64,000 nucleotides of DNA from Brachycybe producta. Taxonomy: Eukaryota; Arthropoda; Diplopoda; Playtdesmida; Andrognathidae. Location of the stretch: assembly GCA_036925085.1 (NCBI GenBank), contig JAUPFP010000014.1, positions 2,917,501-2,981,500 of the forward strand, in the 5' to 3' direction. Made by a program: the position numbers and the translations under genes. Under the pieces are notes generated by a model. The model searched no databases. It was not told the DNA's origin and was given only the letters and a program-made list of their open reading frames with translations. Shown here one piece after another: positions 21,336 to 34,195 of this stretch; the stretch's first letter is position 1; each line of letters starts with the position of its first letter.

Positions 21336-23259
21336 ATGGAAGAATATGCACGAGAACCTTGGTAAGTAAAATATCGTCAATATTCTGTGTTTTCATTAGG
21401 TTTTTCTTGTTTTTGTTCATTAAGTACATTGACTTAGACTATAAACGGGCGTTGACATTTTTTTAGTTAGAATAAAGCTTTGTTTTTTGCTGTGAAATCC
21501 TAATTTGAATGGCAATGATGCAATCTCAATGCTTTTCCTATGGCCATTGGAAACACACTGTACAGGGTGTCTCAAATCCACGTGCTCGTAGAAATGCACT
21601 GTACAGTGTGTATCAGCATATATAGATTGACAGAAACGTTATTTTAATGACACGTATTCATTATTTTACAGTCCATGGCGCATTGTGGACGACTGTGGAG
21701 GCGCATTTGCGATGGGAACCATCGGAGGAGCCGTTTTTCAGAGCATAAAAGGATTTCGTAACGCCCCATCGGTAAATAGAAGCTTCATAACGAACGAGAA
21801 ACAGTTTTAACATTAGTTTTCTTAATTTTAGGGTGTCAACAGAAGACTCTTAGGAAGTCTCGTAGCTGTCAAAGAACGAGCACCTGTCGTCGGAGGTGAA
21901 AAGATCCGTAACATTTTTTGACAAAACGCAGAAAGTTAACTTTTTTTAAAAAAATATTACTAAAGGTAATTTTGCAGTATGGGGTGGCGTTTTCTCGCTT
22001 ATCGACTGTTCTCTCGTTCATCTCCGTAAAAAAGAAGATCCATGGAATTCTATAGCGAGTGGAGCTTTGACGGGAGGCATTTTAGCAGTCCGAAGTAATG
22101 TCGAAAACTTAATATTACGTTTTTGAAGGTTTCTACGATTGAAACGATTTATCGATCAAAAAATGTGTTGAGTCAGATCTTAAAACTTAAGTTACGAACC
22201 TCATAACGAGAGAAAACGCGTAGAATCTTCTCGAAAAGGTCTATCGTGTAACTAAATACGAACTCGCAAGACGTATTGCAAGAACGAAATCTAAAGCTGA
22301 TTAATGAGGCGGCTTTATGAGGAAAGTCATTTTTTTAGGTTTTACAACGTTTTAAATTCTATGTTATGAATCATTAAATGTCTGCAAGATGTGAAAGGAA
22401 ATGAATTTTTTGTTCATAATTTACATAGAAAAATGTTGTGAAATGAATTTGCATATCTAATTTCATGCATCGTTTTTTCTCCAGATGGAGCTGGAGCGAT
22501 GGTCGGCTCTGCTCTCATTGGTACGTTATGCGAAAGTCGTTGCATATAGGAAAGACTTATCAAAGGTTCTGAATCGAATGATGAATTTATGACATTTCGG
22601 AGCCTTTTGATACGAATATCAGTGCACTTTATTAGGCTACACTTGTAAAGGAATTATGTTTCATAGAATATAGCCTCAACGACAGGTGATTTAGAAACTC
22701 TTGTGGTTATTTAGCGTTTCAGAAGAGCAACAGTAAAGAAAAATTGAAAGTGTTAGAAACTAGAACGGGTAGCTGTATCACTTCTTAGTATTTTCATGGC
22801 TACTCTGCCAGTCATTTTACAAATTCACCCATAAGTCTTTCCACTATGCGAATACGACAATATTTGGGTCTCAAGATTCTAACTTTTTACGTTTAACTTA
22901 TTAAAAAAAAAATCAAAATAGGTGGCATCCTTTTAGCCATGATTGAAGGTGTTGGTATCATGATAACACGGTTCTCTGCCGAACAATTCAATCCAAGTAA
23001 CTTTTCACATTTCTATAGCCACAAATTCAAGAAGAAAACTTGACACTTGAACTTCAAAGTTGAATCTTCGAAACAAGAGTTCAAAGTTAAAGTTCAAGCG
23101 CTAAATTTCGTTCATGAATTTGGGTTTTAAGTTTTGATAACGAAAGCTATAAAAAAAAAGTGACTTAACTTTTGCATAGATAATATCCCGATGCAGGATC
23201 CATCTCAACCATCCCCTCGAGACGTTCCAGGTTTCGGAAGTAATCAGCAGTATCAATGA
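21336..23259 (+). CDS. TIMM17: Mitochondrial inner-membrane translocase subunit TIM17 (seven exons)
   Basis: TIM17 is a core, channel-lining subunit of the TIM23 complex that imports presequence proteins into the mitochondrial matrix. Exons: 21336-21361, 21672-21771, 21832-21895, 21966-22094, 22485-22520, 22922-22996 and 23180-23259. Landmarks include [59 protein letters not shown] and [13 protein letters not shown], covering the usual four glycine-rich membrane segments and the conserved Cys pair region. The C-terminal tail (about 35 residues, Gln/Pro/Asn-rich) is variable in the family. Whether it matches vertebrate A or B cannot be said. A partial FB1 element lies in the intron near 22740. 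Confidence 0.93.
22995..23130. repeat. Foldback-like repeat (ACTTGAACTTCAA family), TIMM17 intron
   Basis: It contains GACACTTGAACTTCAAAGTT and an inverted GAGTTCAAAGTTAAAGTTCA. Similar sequence recurs near 24850-25050 and 33540-33700, suggesting a dispersed MITE. Confidence 0.4.
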
Positions 23260-24049
23260 TAATTGTCAACTTTTTTGATTGTTTTGTTTTTGTGCTTGTC
23301 ATTCCTGTTGATTAAATAACATGAAATTACTTTGAAAATAATGAAACTATTGAAATAAAATATTTATCCTGTGTCTGGAAAGGAGTTGTATTTTTTTTTA
23401 AACACATAAAATGGTTTTATAATCAAACTCTAGGTAATTATGTATGAAATTTGAAATGTACAGATTGCATGGATTTACACTGAAATTAAAAGTGTGTTTA
23501 GACGTGAAATGTCCTTATGAAAAGTACCGAGTTTTGAGATCGAACATTTTATAAATGCAATGAAATGATTGTACAACGAAAAGTACAATCGAAAATTTCG
23601 AGCAAAACCAGACACTTCCTCTTTTGTTGGGACTTTTCTCGAGATACATTCTGAGCTCAGTTGATTAGGTTAAAATAAAAAGCACTCGGAACTACGAAAC
23701 AATACTAACTGATATTTATCATGACCAACAAATTACAGCCACTGTCACTTCTTTGAATAATTATTATTGCAAACTACTTTTCAATTCAAAACAATGTGCA
23801 ACTTAATAGTACATCATCAATGAGAATTAATGTAACAACTTGTCTGAATGAAGCATAAAAATGTAATTGTGATGTCACTTCTAAGTGGACATATTAAAAT
23901 ATATTACAAAATGACCCAGACAAAAAAAAAGCAATTTGATCTCTTAACTTTAAAGAACAATACAAAACAAAAACATAATTAAATGATAAAATAAATAAAT
24001 TGCTTTTTTTCTGAAAGATTAATGTGCTTAATAATCACGGGGTGTCCAC
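23260..24049. other. TIMM17 and bHLH convergent 3' region
   Basis: AT-rich, with AATAAA near 23353 for TIMM17 and several possible signals for the bHLH gene on the other strand. No other feature is seen. Confidence 0.4.
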
Positions 24050-24637
24050 TTAATGGTCAGTGAAATGAGATAGCAACTCATTTTGCATATTTCTGCAGAA
24101 ATCAATGGAATCGTGTTCAAAGTCATTGTTCCAATCAGTTGACGGGATCAATGGTAAGGTGTCTGTTTCGTAACTACACGTAGGGCCCTTTTCTGCAGGA
24201 CTTCCACCTTCAGAAAAGGCACAATCATGTTTTTTTCCTATGTCCATTGGAGAATCTTTGGTACTTAACATTTGATCAAGGAACCCGATATAATCAATGG
24301 CTAGTTTAAGAGTCTTAATTTTCGAAAGTCTCCTGTACTGAACATGAAGGTGGTGTGGAATAGCCCTCTTCAGACGATCCAGAGCAACATTCAGTCGCTG
24401 CATCCGACGTCGTTCTTGAACGTTGGCCGTAATGCGCTTACGGTCTAATTCTTCTTCGCTCAAAGGTTGAACTCGAGTAAACTTAAGAGGAATACGAGAA
24501 ACTGCTTTCGAAGACGGTTTCAACGTCGAAGAACGTATTACAGATGTGGATGGATTTGGTAAATTGCAAAAGTTACTATTTGCAAATGTTTCTCTACGGT
24601 TTTTATAACTACTGTCCGAATCAGTGTAATGAAACAT
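24050..24637 (-). CDS. Single-exon bHLH transcription factor
   Basis: This intronless gene codes for about 195 residues from the Met at 24637; upstream codons in the open frame contain no earlier ATG. The bHLH lies at about residues 72-130: basic region KRITANVQERRRMQ, helix 1 RLNVALDRLKRAIP, a loop rich in His/Tyr/Arg, and helix 2 LSKIKTLKLAIDYIGFLDQML. The ANVxERRRMQ/TLKLAIDYI pattern places it among class A (tissue-specific) factors near the PTF1A, FERD3L and MESP groups, but the loop is 1-3 residues longer than in PTF1A and the match to any one family is weak. It should bind E-boxes as a heterodimer with an E protein. The flanks are Ser-rich and acidic. An E-box-like CACGTG lies near 24698, upstream of the gene. 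Confidence 0.85.
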   Translation of the reverse strand: MFHYTDSDSSYKNRRETFANSNFCNLPNPSTSVIRSSTLKPSSKAVSRIPLKFTRVQPLSEEELDRKRITANVQERRRMQRLNVALDRLKRAIPHHLHVQYRRLSKIKTLKLAIDYIGFLDQMLSTKDSPMDIGKKHDCAFSEGGSPAEKGPTCSYETDTLPLIPSTDWNNDFEHDSIDFCRNMQNELLSHFTDH

Positions 24638-24839
24638 GGTTATCAAACAGATAACAACGGATGAGTTTCAGTTCAGTGTTACTTGAAGACAAATAGCACG
24701 TGTACTGTTTAGTTCCATTTAGTAAAAACAAGAGAAACCAATTACGAGCTATGACGATTGGACAAGAAACTTAAGAGGTGTGGTTTTGTACGGCCGGTCG
24801 AAACCAAAAAAGGTGTTTAAAACTTAGTAAGAAAGTTGT

Positions 24840-25060
24840 TTCATTGTGGCACAACTTAAAAGGAGGAAATTTAGCACTTGAACTTCAACTTGAAGCCTCC
24901 ACACAGTGCTCAAACATAGAAAACGCTTTTTTTTCAGCAGTACTGAACAAAATACCGTTTTCTACTGTATGTTGAAACCATGTTCGGTAGGTTCGAATTG
25001 AAATTCAAGTCCTAAGTTACCTTTTTCAAGTACAGTGTCTCAAATGATGACGTCTAATTA
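24840..25060. repeat. Foldback-like repeat (ACTTGAACTTCAA family)
   Basis: The left arm TAGCACTTGAACTTCAACTT is inverted by TTGAAATTCAAGTCCTAAG at the right, with about 200 bp total. It lies upstream of the bHLH gene. Related to 33535-33700. Confidence 0.45.
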
Positions 25061-25194
25061 TAATTACCCTGTACTTTAACATGAAAAGTATTTGCAATGA
25101 AAAGAAAATAATACTGCGATTACAAGCGAATCTAATTATTACGAGGTGATAGTGATGGTTAAGATGCAAACGGGGCCCCCCTCGAACTCTATAA

Positions 25195-25450
25195 CTATGT
25201 CGTCTTTCAGAAGAGAAACTTTATGTTAGAAACTAGAAGGGTAACACAATCACTGAAGAGTATTTTCATGTTGATATCTTTTAAAATATGCTTTTTATGA
25301 CAGTTTGAAAAAAATGATCAAATTTTAAGCTATTCATTTTCAAAAAATTTAAAAGATACCAACATATGAGAAAATACTACTAAGTGACATTTACTCGTCT
25401 AGTTTTCAACACAACTTTAAATTTATCCACAGTGTGGCTTTTCAGAGTTG
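25195..25450. mobile_element. Foldback MITE FB1, intergenic copy
   Basis: Near complete: TTAGAAACTAGAAGGGTAAC, TTCATGTTGATATCTTTTAA and ATGCTTTTTATGACAG on the left. A mirrored right half ends with GTCTAGTTTTCAACACAAC and a GGCTTTTCAGAGTT-like outer arm. Confidence 0.75.
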
Positions 25451-26183
25451 AAAAAACATCTTAGAAAAACTAAAACGTTTCGTTTTTTTTTTATAAAAAA
25501 AAATTTACAAGTAAAACATTTTTCTTATAAATAAAATTAAGTAACAAAAATTAATTTTGTTTAAATTTTTTTTAAAAAAAAAAACCTACGTTTTAGATTT
25601 AAATTCACAATTGTCAAAAATACAATTGGCAGATGGAGAAAGGTCGCCAAAGGTCGAATGTAAAATATTAACACATATGTTGCTGAAAAACACAGAACAA
25701 CAGGAGGTCCAAAAAAACCAGCCAAAAAAATAATTAATCTAAATGAATGTTAACCCTTTCATGACAACCATCCTGATCCTCCTCCTCCTTGTTATCCCCT
25801 CCATCTGGATACTTAGAAAAATAAACTTTTCTCAAACAATAGCATAAACAGAGTGACGTCACAGTTGTTTGGACCTAAATGTATCTCTTTCTTGGTTCAC
25901 ATATCCTAAAACTTCAAATCATAACTTTTATGATGGGTGGGTGTCACACATTGATCTTTTTTTTCTGTCATAATATTTACATTTTAAATAAAAGTTTCTA
26001 TGCAAATTTATTTCATGTATTACAAAATTTATTTTAAACTTGAAATGCACCTTTGCAAAATGATAAATTTAATTACAGAAAAATTAGTTTTTTCTTTAAA
26101 CTCGTTAAATTGTTTTTTACAATTTTCGTTAATTATGTTTTTTTTTAATATAATTAAGATTAACATTTGAATGCCACCTTATA

Positions 26184-26432
26184 CACTAATACCTCGCTTT
26201 ATGGCCCGAGATACATTTTGAGAAAGTTAGCTGTAAAGCGAAATTGCCGTATAACGAGTCATTTTCACCATAAGCAACAACATAGTAAATTGTATGTACA
26301 TAAGTGGTTTCCCCATTTTTGTTGGGCCGTATATCGAAAATGTTTGGGCTGTAAATCGAAAGTGAGTTATAAATAAAAGTCCATTATAGTGAAATGCCGT
26401 ATAAACAGGGGCCGTATAGCGAGGTATGAGTG
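26184..26432. mobile_element. pogo/Tigger-like MITE with TA target duplication
   Basis: The 24-bp termini CACTAATACCTCGCTTTATG and, inverted, CACTCATACCTCGCTATACG differ at few sites and are flanked by TA (26182-26183 and 26433-26434). Internal GTATAACGAG/CTGTAAAGCG blocks echo the termini. The 249-bp element has no transposase. A terminus-like ACCTCGCTxTA start and TA duplications are typical of pogo/Tigger relatives. Confidence 0.75.
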
Positions 26433-27697
26433 TATCTGCAAATTAACATGCAAATGGAGTTTCAAGATGGCATTAAAACAAGTCTGAGGGTTTTTTTTTA
26501 AATTTATTATAAATATGTACATTATAATTTATAAACAAAATATCAAATCAAGTCAATTCCTAAATATTATTTTATCTTCCCTCAAAAAATCATAGTTGAA
26601 ATTAAAAAAAAGATGGTTTTTTTTGACAAATAAAAATGGCATTTGATTTGCATTTTACATTTTTTTCTTCATGCGGGGCTCGTAAATAAGAAACAAAAAT
26701 TACACATTTATTGTGATGTTCATTAGTAAATAAAAGCAAAATAAAAATGTTATTTCTTTTAAATTAATTTAAAACAAAATTTCTGGGAATGTTAGAAATT
26801 CACGTAATTTCTCTTGATTAAATTTCACCTCCAATTTTCTAAATAAAAATAATAAATAAGAAAAATTATTTTGAAATTATTTCCTCTTCTTCCAAAATTA
26901 TTTCTCTTTTAGAGCGGTCAAAAATTAATGAAACTAAATTTATATTTAACTTCCCGAGTTTAGTAATTAAATTTTAATCCAATTTCTAATTACATTTTTT
27001 TAAAATAAATAATGAAAATTATTTTTTTTCTTTTTCCAGAATCATTCCTCTCTTTGAGAGGTCAAAATAAAGTATTTTTTACTTAAAAAGAACACAATGA
27101 AAATGATAACAATGGACAACTGATTTCCATTTTTTAAAAAAAGTGTAACAAATCAAACACCATTTTGAACACAATTAAAACGAAGTTGTTCTGCCTGAAA
27201 AAGGGACCAAATGAAATCACCTGTTGAGTATTCCATATATTGAAAATTTACTATAACATTAAAAGCATCGTGAAAACAAACCCGAAAGTAGATCTCGAGA
27301 CATTTTTCAGATTACCGCGATGGACTGACTATCTGAATACCATGAAATTCTCTCGAATGAAGAAAGCTATCGAATGATTGACCATTCAAAAGCCTCTACA
27401 ACATTTAACGAGTTACGAAACATTCTCGAGACAGAAATCCCCTCGATCACACGTTCTCTTAAAGTGTTTCGTAATCTTACGTGCGACTCAAAAATACAAA
27501 TTTCTAACTCCCGACAATCGAGTGTTCGAACTTACGAAGAAAATAACTTGTTCCTTCTGCTTCTTTTTTCTTCTTCTCAATAATTACTCCGCAAATAACA
27601 ACTTACAAATTCCATAATTATATACATCACTTACCGTTTTCATAGAGATTAAATTTTACATACAAATATTGGCCGATTAAGAATTTCTCTTCAACTT

Positions 27698-30600
27698 TCA
27701 AGACTTTGCTCTTTGAAAGAATAACTGAAATGTAAATGAAAAAATACCTTACGATAAGTAAACGAGCAAAAATTTTTTTCTGTAAATATCGAGATAAATT
27801 ACGTACTTTTACATAATTCTTAAAAACTTTTGGTTCCGAGCGAAGTGCTTGGCAGTATTCGTCTATTAGCTGTGGCGATAATTTTAACGTCGGAAGATAC
27901 TGTTCCTTCAGATAACTGATCAATTCTTCACCCTTTAAAGACAATTCACATGTTGTAAATCCTCTTATGGTGGGATTTATGTTAACTTCTATTTCAGTGT
28001 GTCAGAGGTAAACTGTGTTAAGTCACCAAACCTAAATTGTACAGGGGAAGTTGAAAATTTTTCTCATTGAAGGAAATAATACTTAACATGGTATCTAGCG
28101 GTCAATGTGCAAAACTGAGGACTTAACACTGTTTACCGATGATAGAACTTGACAAGTTGATTCACAAGATGTAAAAATCGTTTTTTTTTTAAAAAAAATG
28201 TGACTTAACGCAGTTTACCTCTGAAGCACTGATTTGAACTTTTAAAATATTAGTCATTCATCACATGTCTGTGACACGTATTCCCCAGTTATTTTTCTCT
28301 TAAATCCAGCGTAATACTTCTCGAAATAAAAGCAGATTTCTTTCAAATGATATCAAATTTGAACTATTCGAAGAAAAAAACAAAAGTAAATACAAACCCT
28401 CAAATTGTGAACAGTCTTAAGACAAAGGGCACTTTCAGACAAGGCCTATAAAAATCAACAATGGGTTTATGTTAATATCGACATCTCGAGTAGCAAACTC
28501 AAGAAAGATAAGAAGATAAATAAATAAAAAAAAAGAGCGAACCAGAACAGTTTGAGCATCGGTCAAGTCAAACGAGTTCTTTAATGGAGCCATGAAACAA
28601 GCGGGAACGATGTTCTTGTACATGAACTCCTCGAAACCATTGAACCCATCTTTTCCACCCCACAACTCTACCAGTTTCTTTAGTATGGCAAAACAAGTTT
28701 TCTGAGCCTAAAAACGAAAAAAACTAATGTTAAGATTGTCCTTAATAACCGAGAAAGAAATCACAACGCACAACTGGATCTGGAAAATCCACGGCTCCTT
28801 GAATGATCGACAAAAGAACCTGCTGAACATCCTGCGATTCTGAACATAAACATTTCAAACTTCAGCTCTATGAAACTTCACATCATTTAAGGTGTAACTC
28901 GAGTGAACGTTTTGGCTTTTAAAAGGAAGCAAGGATCCAGATCGTTGGCTTTTTGAAAGCAAATATCTTAAGAAGTTTAAAGTTAATATGAAACTAGAAG
29001 AGTAAATAATTTACAATACAGTATTTTCCGAATGGTATCTTTCAAATTGAACATTTTACAACATTTTCACAATGTCAAAAGCATTGGCCAACAACATACT
29101 AAAGCAAAAAATCAAAATGAAAATCGCATTATTCCACTTCTTTACTCTAGTAAGCTAGTAGTGCTTCTAAAAAGACAAGATTTAGCGCTTAAACCATATT
29201 AAAGATTACTCCAGTTACCCCTCGAACAAATAAGAGTAATTATGTACTAAACGAGCGAATACCTTGAGCAGATAGAACTTCGGTAACACCGTTCGTAACA
29301 ATGGCAGCCACGAAAACATAATAGCTGCGCTGCAACGTCTGTTTCTCTCGCGTCGCTTGCTGATCGTTCTGATCAATGGGAGCAGAAAGCGCGCCAAAGA
29401 TGGCCGTCAACAGAGGTTTAAACACTCGCAGAAGGAATGGCACAATTTCCTTCTGAAAAATCCAAGAGAGCTACATCTCTGGGTAACCAAAAAGTGGTAA
29501 AACGCGACTGAACCACAACACAAAAGAGTTCGCTTTTATTCAGAGGATGAGAGTGAAAATGTAGAAGAAAGAGGCGGTGCATTCGTTAAGAGAAAGCAAA
29601 TTCAAAGGTTCTTAGATCAAAAACACAAACAATCAGAACGAGAACGAAGATTACCTTAAACTTGGTTATAATTTGATTGACGAGCGGAATGAACTCTTGC
29701 ATACTCCGAACGTCGGCCTCTTTTAATAGATATTCCGCTGCCACTGGAATGTACGGCAAGATCTCCTCTTCGAGACAAACGACCATACGATGAAGAAACT
29801 GTCGAACTCCAGACTGCAACAAACTCTGTTGATGAGGAATCTGTGATAAATTGATTAAAAAACCAAACGTAAATCCAGAAAAATAACAACAATCAACTAA
29901 AGAGAAGGTATTAAACCTGTAAAGCGGTGAGAAAAACCTGAAGAGCATCCAAGTAAGTCTGAACGCAGTCGACAGACTTCATCGTCTGTTGATTTGAAAA
30001 TGCTTTACTCGTCCGACTGAAAACGAAACATGACAAAAAGAAAGTGAACGTGCGAAACATAAAAGCAGCAGCCGGAACGGTCAAGTACCTCGTGACAGCC
30101 ATCGCATGAGATAAACACTCGGCCAATATCAACTGACGATCTTCATTCTGTTCGACAACCAAACGGTCGAGAATCAATTCGAATTTCCTCATCACTGGAG
30201 TCAGCAACTCTTTCATCAGTTGCTTCTTTTTCTAAAATAATCAAAATAAAGCTTAACATACTATTTTGTTTTTTGAAATTGTGTTCTTTTGCGACGAGTT
30301 AATTACTAAACCCACGTCAGACTCAAATTGTCCAGAAATGATTAGAATTCCGGCGGTCTCGAATAGAAAAAGCTGGTCGTCCGGCGACAAGTAATTCGAT
30401 TCAGAGCCATTATCCAAAGGATCCAGAACTAAGAGAGGCTGTAATCGTTTCAGAATCGTCTCCACGTATGGCTGCATATGGCTTCTAACAGTTTAAACGC
30501 GGAATGTTAAAATAAAACTTAAACGCAAAAACAACAGAAAAAACTCACTTTAAACACTTGACAAAACGAGATAACAAATAAGCAGTTCGGCTTCGAACGT

Positions 30601-33363
30601 TCGGACTCGAATGCCTCAATCCGTGAACGTCGAGCAACGTTATCTTCAAATACAACATAGAAGACGAAATGAATCTACGCCAAAATCTAGTGTTTAAAGA
30701 AAGTTCAAAGACGAACCAACACGTCCGGAATGTGCTGTGGTTCGTAGTTAAAGAATTTTTCGTAGCGAGTAACAGTTTCGGCAAATTGCAACGTTATCGC
30801 TGGATGAGAATGTGAACAGACTCCGCAAGTCACCAACTTCGTTAAAACACATAAATCTCGTATAAGAAAAAACCTCATCGGGAAAAACACATTTGCCCAC
30901 AAAAAACGCTGAAAACCGTTACCAATCTCATCATTTCCTGCATTGAAACTATTTTCGCTTCGTCTCCAGTAAAATGGTTACCCTGAGAAGCCTGCGATCA
31001 AAAGTTTACAGTTACAGAAGCTGCTTTAATTCAAATCGAAAGCATTTCAATTACTGGTATCGCTTCACCGAGAAGGTACAAAAGTGTGATTGCAACTTCA
31101 ACGTCCTGAAATGGAAGTTCCTGCCATCGCTGCAAAGTTCTGATTACGAGATCGTGGACACGAGTGAGAACCAGCTCCCGATCCTTTTCAATAAAAGAAT
31201 CAACACACGAAATGGTTATCACACATTAGTTCATTACCCAAGAGTAAAGAAACTAACCAATTGCGCTAAATTATCCAAAACGACCTTAAGCTGTTTCCTA
31301 TAATCTAAAAATATGGCTTCGTCTTCGCCCTGAAAAAAAGAAATGTTCAAATTTAAGAACCACCCTTTTTGATCTAAAAGCAAAGCAACGTCGATAAATA
31401 CTTCGTGCTCAAAGCTGTAACTGTCATCATATTTGTATTTCTCGAGAACTATGTAAAGCATTGCCTTTAAACGTAAACAACAAACAGATTAAGAACTAAT
31501 GAAATGCACACGGGCAATAAGCCAAAAGCTACGTGTTCTCACTTCAACATGTTTGCATTGCAATTCACGCCTTGTAGTCTGTTGCTTCAACAGCTGAACA
31601 TATTCCTTTGCGAGTTCGATGACGGCGAGCGAAACATCGTCATATTCATGAGAGAGAAACCGCAACATCAGCGGAATCTTGCTCTCGATCGAATGTAACG
31701 TTAGTCTTGCACTTTCTTGCTGTCCGGCCTTCGCCAATCTAACATAAAACCACATTTATCTTTAAAAAAACGAAAGTTCAACAGAATATAAACTCTTTTT
31801 TGGCAATTGAGCTACAAATTCTTATTTTTGAGAAAAAGCCTCTTAATATCTTATAAATAAACCAGAAAAAAAATGCAAAACCAAACCTATTCCAGCTTAG
31901 AATGAGATTAACACCGATGCCGTTCACCAATTTGGCCAATTTGACGACAAAATCCACGTCTTCGTCCTAACAAAACAACCACACGAGTTAGTCGGAAGGA
32001 AATTATCGAAATTTAGGATGAGAAGACCGCTCTCGCTCACATCAGAAACGTTGAGTATTCCGACCATATCCAATACGGCAATGAAAGATTCGACGAGTTT
32101 CGTCTTTGCAACCGGATCCATTCCTTTGCTTATGATTTCGTGAATGCAATCGCAAGCGCTCTCTCGTAACGTCGCTATCGTTAGATATTTAACGAGAAGA
32201 CTAACGAAACGATCGTTTGCGATCAGACCGATGTCGATCCAAGCGACGTAAGCACCGATTACTTCTAGGCAACGACAAGTCAACTCCGGATGCGACGATT
32301 CATAAGTTGTCTTCATAACAAAATGAACAAAATTGAAAATTAAGTTTTGAAATCAGTTTCAAATATTTTTTTCCGTTTTCCTTTAACCAAATTTCATCGT
32401 TTTGGTTTCACACAACCGTAAAGTCAAGTTAAAAAAATATTATCATAAAAATTATGTATGCATTATCGTTTACACTTAATCAATTATCTGAATTCACTTA
32501 CGGTGATGTGATACCAAGAGTTGACCAGCTCCTGAACACATTGTTCCCGCATTGTATCTTTGATCAAAGTGTTTCGTTCAGCTTCCTGTAGAAAACAAAC
32601 AAACAACACAGCATTTAGAAGAAACGTAAAAATGCAAACAAAAAAAAACGGACAACCATTGCAGAATGAGCGACATCTCGATCGAGAACTTCACCATCGA
32701 TGGCAGTCATCACTCGAAGGTAAAGATCGACAGCATTAGGACCCAGTGCGAGAGTTCCGAGTAAATCTGTGAAAAACGTCGGCCAACGTCTCGGATAATC
32801 GACCAAGAACACCAAAGAAATCACCTGAGCCACTTTGTTGATTAGAAACGACTTTTCTTGAGCATTAGAACAACACTGAAACAAGAAAGAAAAAAAGTGT
32901 TTCAATCGTAACGATGAAATCGCCGTCGTTACAACCGTCTCCTAACCTGCATCTGAATCCACTGACTCAGAAACTCTCTTAGATACTGTTGTTGCGACGG
33001 ATCGCAAGTGGCATATCGCGTCTTAACGAAGTGTTCGAGAACTTGGAAACAGAAAAACTTGGTGTAATCGTCACTGAAACGAAAACAAAACCTCTCCGTT
33101 TAAATGAAAATCTAAAAACGAGAGACAATCATAAATTAGTTTACTCGATAGTCGAACTGGCTAAAGTGTTGATACACAATTGCCATCCGGTATCTTCAAC
33201 TTTCAACTGTTCAAAATATTCCAGAGCCTGATAAGAAAAGAAGAAAAACCCATCAGAATCAGAATACAGCTCAGAGATCTTAAATGAATTAAGGTTTGCT
33301 CACTCTTGCGTGAGCTACTGGATTCGTGTGAAGCGATAATCCATTTAGAACACTTTTGTCCAT
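27698..33363 (-). CDS. XPOT: Exportin-T, tRNA nuclear export receptor
   Basis: Exportin-T is a Ran-GTP-dependent karyopherin that carries mature tRNA out of the nucleus. It starts at 33363 (MDKSVLNGLSL, then ALEYFEQLK) and ends at 27698 with FKNYVK spliced to LFFQRAKS (last exon 27698-27724), matching the family's KNYLKVFFQRAKP end. Many HEAT-like helices are recognisable: FFCFQVLEH, INKVAQVISLVF, TLIKDTMREQC, LEVIGAYVAWIDIGLIANDRF, ACDCIHEIISKGMDP, RSRTAYLLSRFVK, SRTSKAFSNQQT, RQFLHRMVVCLEEE, LWGGKDGFNGFEEF and VPACFMAPLKNSFDLTDAQTVL. The length agrees with the usual roughly 960 residues. There are about 20 exons with short introns; those near 28000-28400 and 28740-29250 contain DNA elements. 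A pyrimidine-rich tract and AG precede the ATG closely, so a 5'UTR intron or trans-splice site is possible. Confidence 0.95.
27995..28231. mobile_element. hAT-like MITE, copy 2, in an exportin-T intron
   Basis: The termini are CAGTGTGTCAGAGGTAAACT and, inverted, CAGTGCTTCAGAGGTAAACT. It is homologous to 10287-10555 in the opposite orientation. The flanking octamers do not match, so the exact ends or the target duplication have decayed. Confidence 0.7.
28960..29070 (+). mobile_element. Half copy of foldback family FB1 in an exportin-T intron
   Basis: The left arm only: GAAACTAGAAGAGTAAATAA, TATTTTCCGAATGGTATCTT and the inner CAAATTGAACATTTTAC. Confidence 0.5.
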
Positions 33364-33534
33364 CGTTAGAAAAGCTAAAAAACCACGTACACAAAAACGA
33401 CCTGAAAAAAAAACAAAGTCGAATAGTTGAAAAAAAAAAAACCGCAAATCCCACTTTCACTTTCCCATTTGGGTCATATTATGAATATATTAGTGCACTT
33501 AAAGAACAACTCTGAACACAAACACATGTGTCTC

Positions 33535-33705
33535 TTGTTCAAGAAGAAAATATGACACTTGAATTTCAACTTTTGAGAAGGGTTTCAACTTAGAATAAAA
33601 GCCCTGGATCAAAGTTCCTCAACTCTCTAGGTTGGAAGTCAGTTCAGAGGGTTCCGATTGAAGTTTCCAATGCCAAGTTTCCTTCTTGAATAAGGGCCAA
33701 AATAT
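33535..33705. repeat. Foldback-like repeat (ACTTGAACTTCAA family)
   Basis: Arms GACACTTGAATTTCAACTTT and an inverted GATTGAAGTTTCCAATGCC...TTCTTGAATAAG. It lies upstream of exportin-T. Confidence 0.4.
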
Positions 33706-34129
33706 TGTCGTCGACGTCGTTGTATTCGACTAAATAAACACACTCTTCAAACGTGACTGAAATAGTATCTCGAAAACACTTCTAATCGGTTTATTTTCTT
33801 TCCATTGAGATTTGCACCTCACTGGGTTTCAATTACGATCTCATTGAATGCATGCCAACAAATCCGGTTGTAGAAACGGATATACGTAATAACAAAAGCT
33901 CTTATCTATATACTTATTGACCTGAGATGACCACTTGCAAGGCACACGAAATGGCTACAAAATCCCAAGCAATATCAGACTTTGGGCGCGGGTTTTAAGA
34001 AACATATTTCTATCATATTTTTAAGAGACTATTTGTGACTGAATACCATCCACATAACCGCGTTTATAACCATGTCATATTTATGTTCAATTTAACAATT
34101 AAATGTCATTGTTTAAATAATTAACAAAA

Positions 34130-34195
34130 AATTCCTGACCGGGATTCGACCTAGGAACATCTGGTCCAACAATCAGTCAGCTCATTTATTTATTA
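34130..34195 (-). repeat. tRNA-like / possible SINE head fragment
   Basis: The minus strand reads GAGCTGACTGATTGTTGGACC, then AGATGTTCCTAGGTCGAATCCCGGTCAGG in two blocks. GGTCGAATCCCGG resembles a Pol III B box and the spacing resembles the anticodon and T arms of a tRNA, but no acceptor stem or good A box can be built. At best it is a decayed tRNA-derived SINE piece. Confidence 0.3.

Larger units (their letters stand above)
24638..27697. other. Intergenic region between the bHLH gene and exportin-T
   Basis: Outside the listed elements the sequence is very AT-rich. The right 400 bases (27300-27697) are less AT-rich and probably exportin-T 3'UTR. Short open frames there lack family similarity. 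Confidence 0.35.

Noticed and set aside
27374-27617. Open frames just downstream of exportin-T
   Set aside because: They overlap each other on the plus strand and lie in the probable exportin-T 3'UTR; no similarity recognised.
34130-34195. Functional tRNA gene on the minus strand
   Set aside because: A B-box-like GGTCGAATCCCGG is present, but no acceptor stem, no proper A box and no terminator; kept only as a weak SINE-like repeat.
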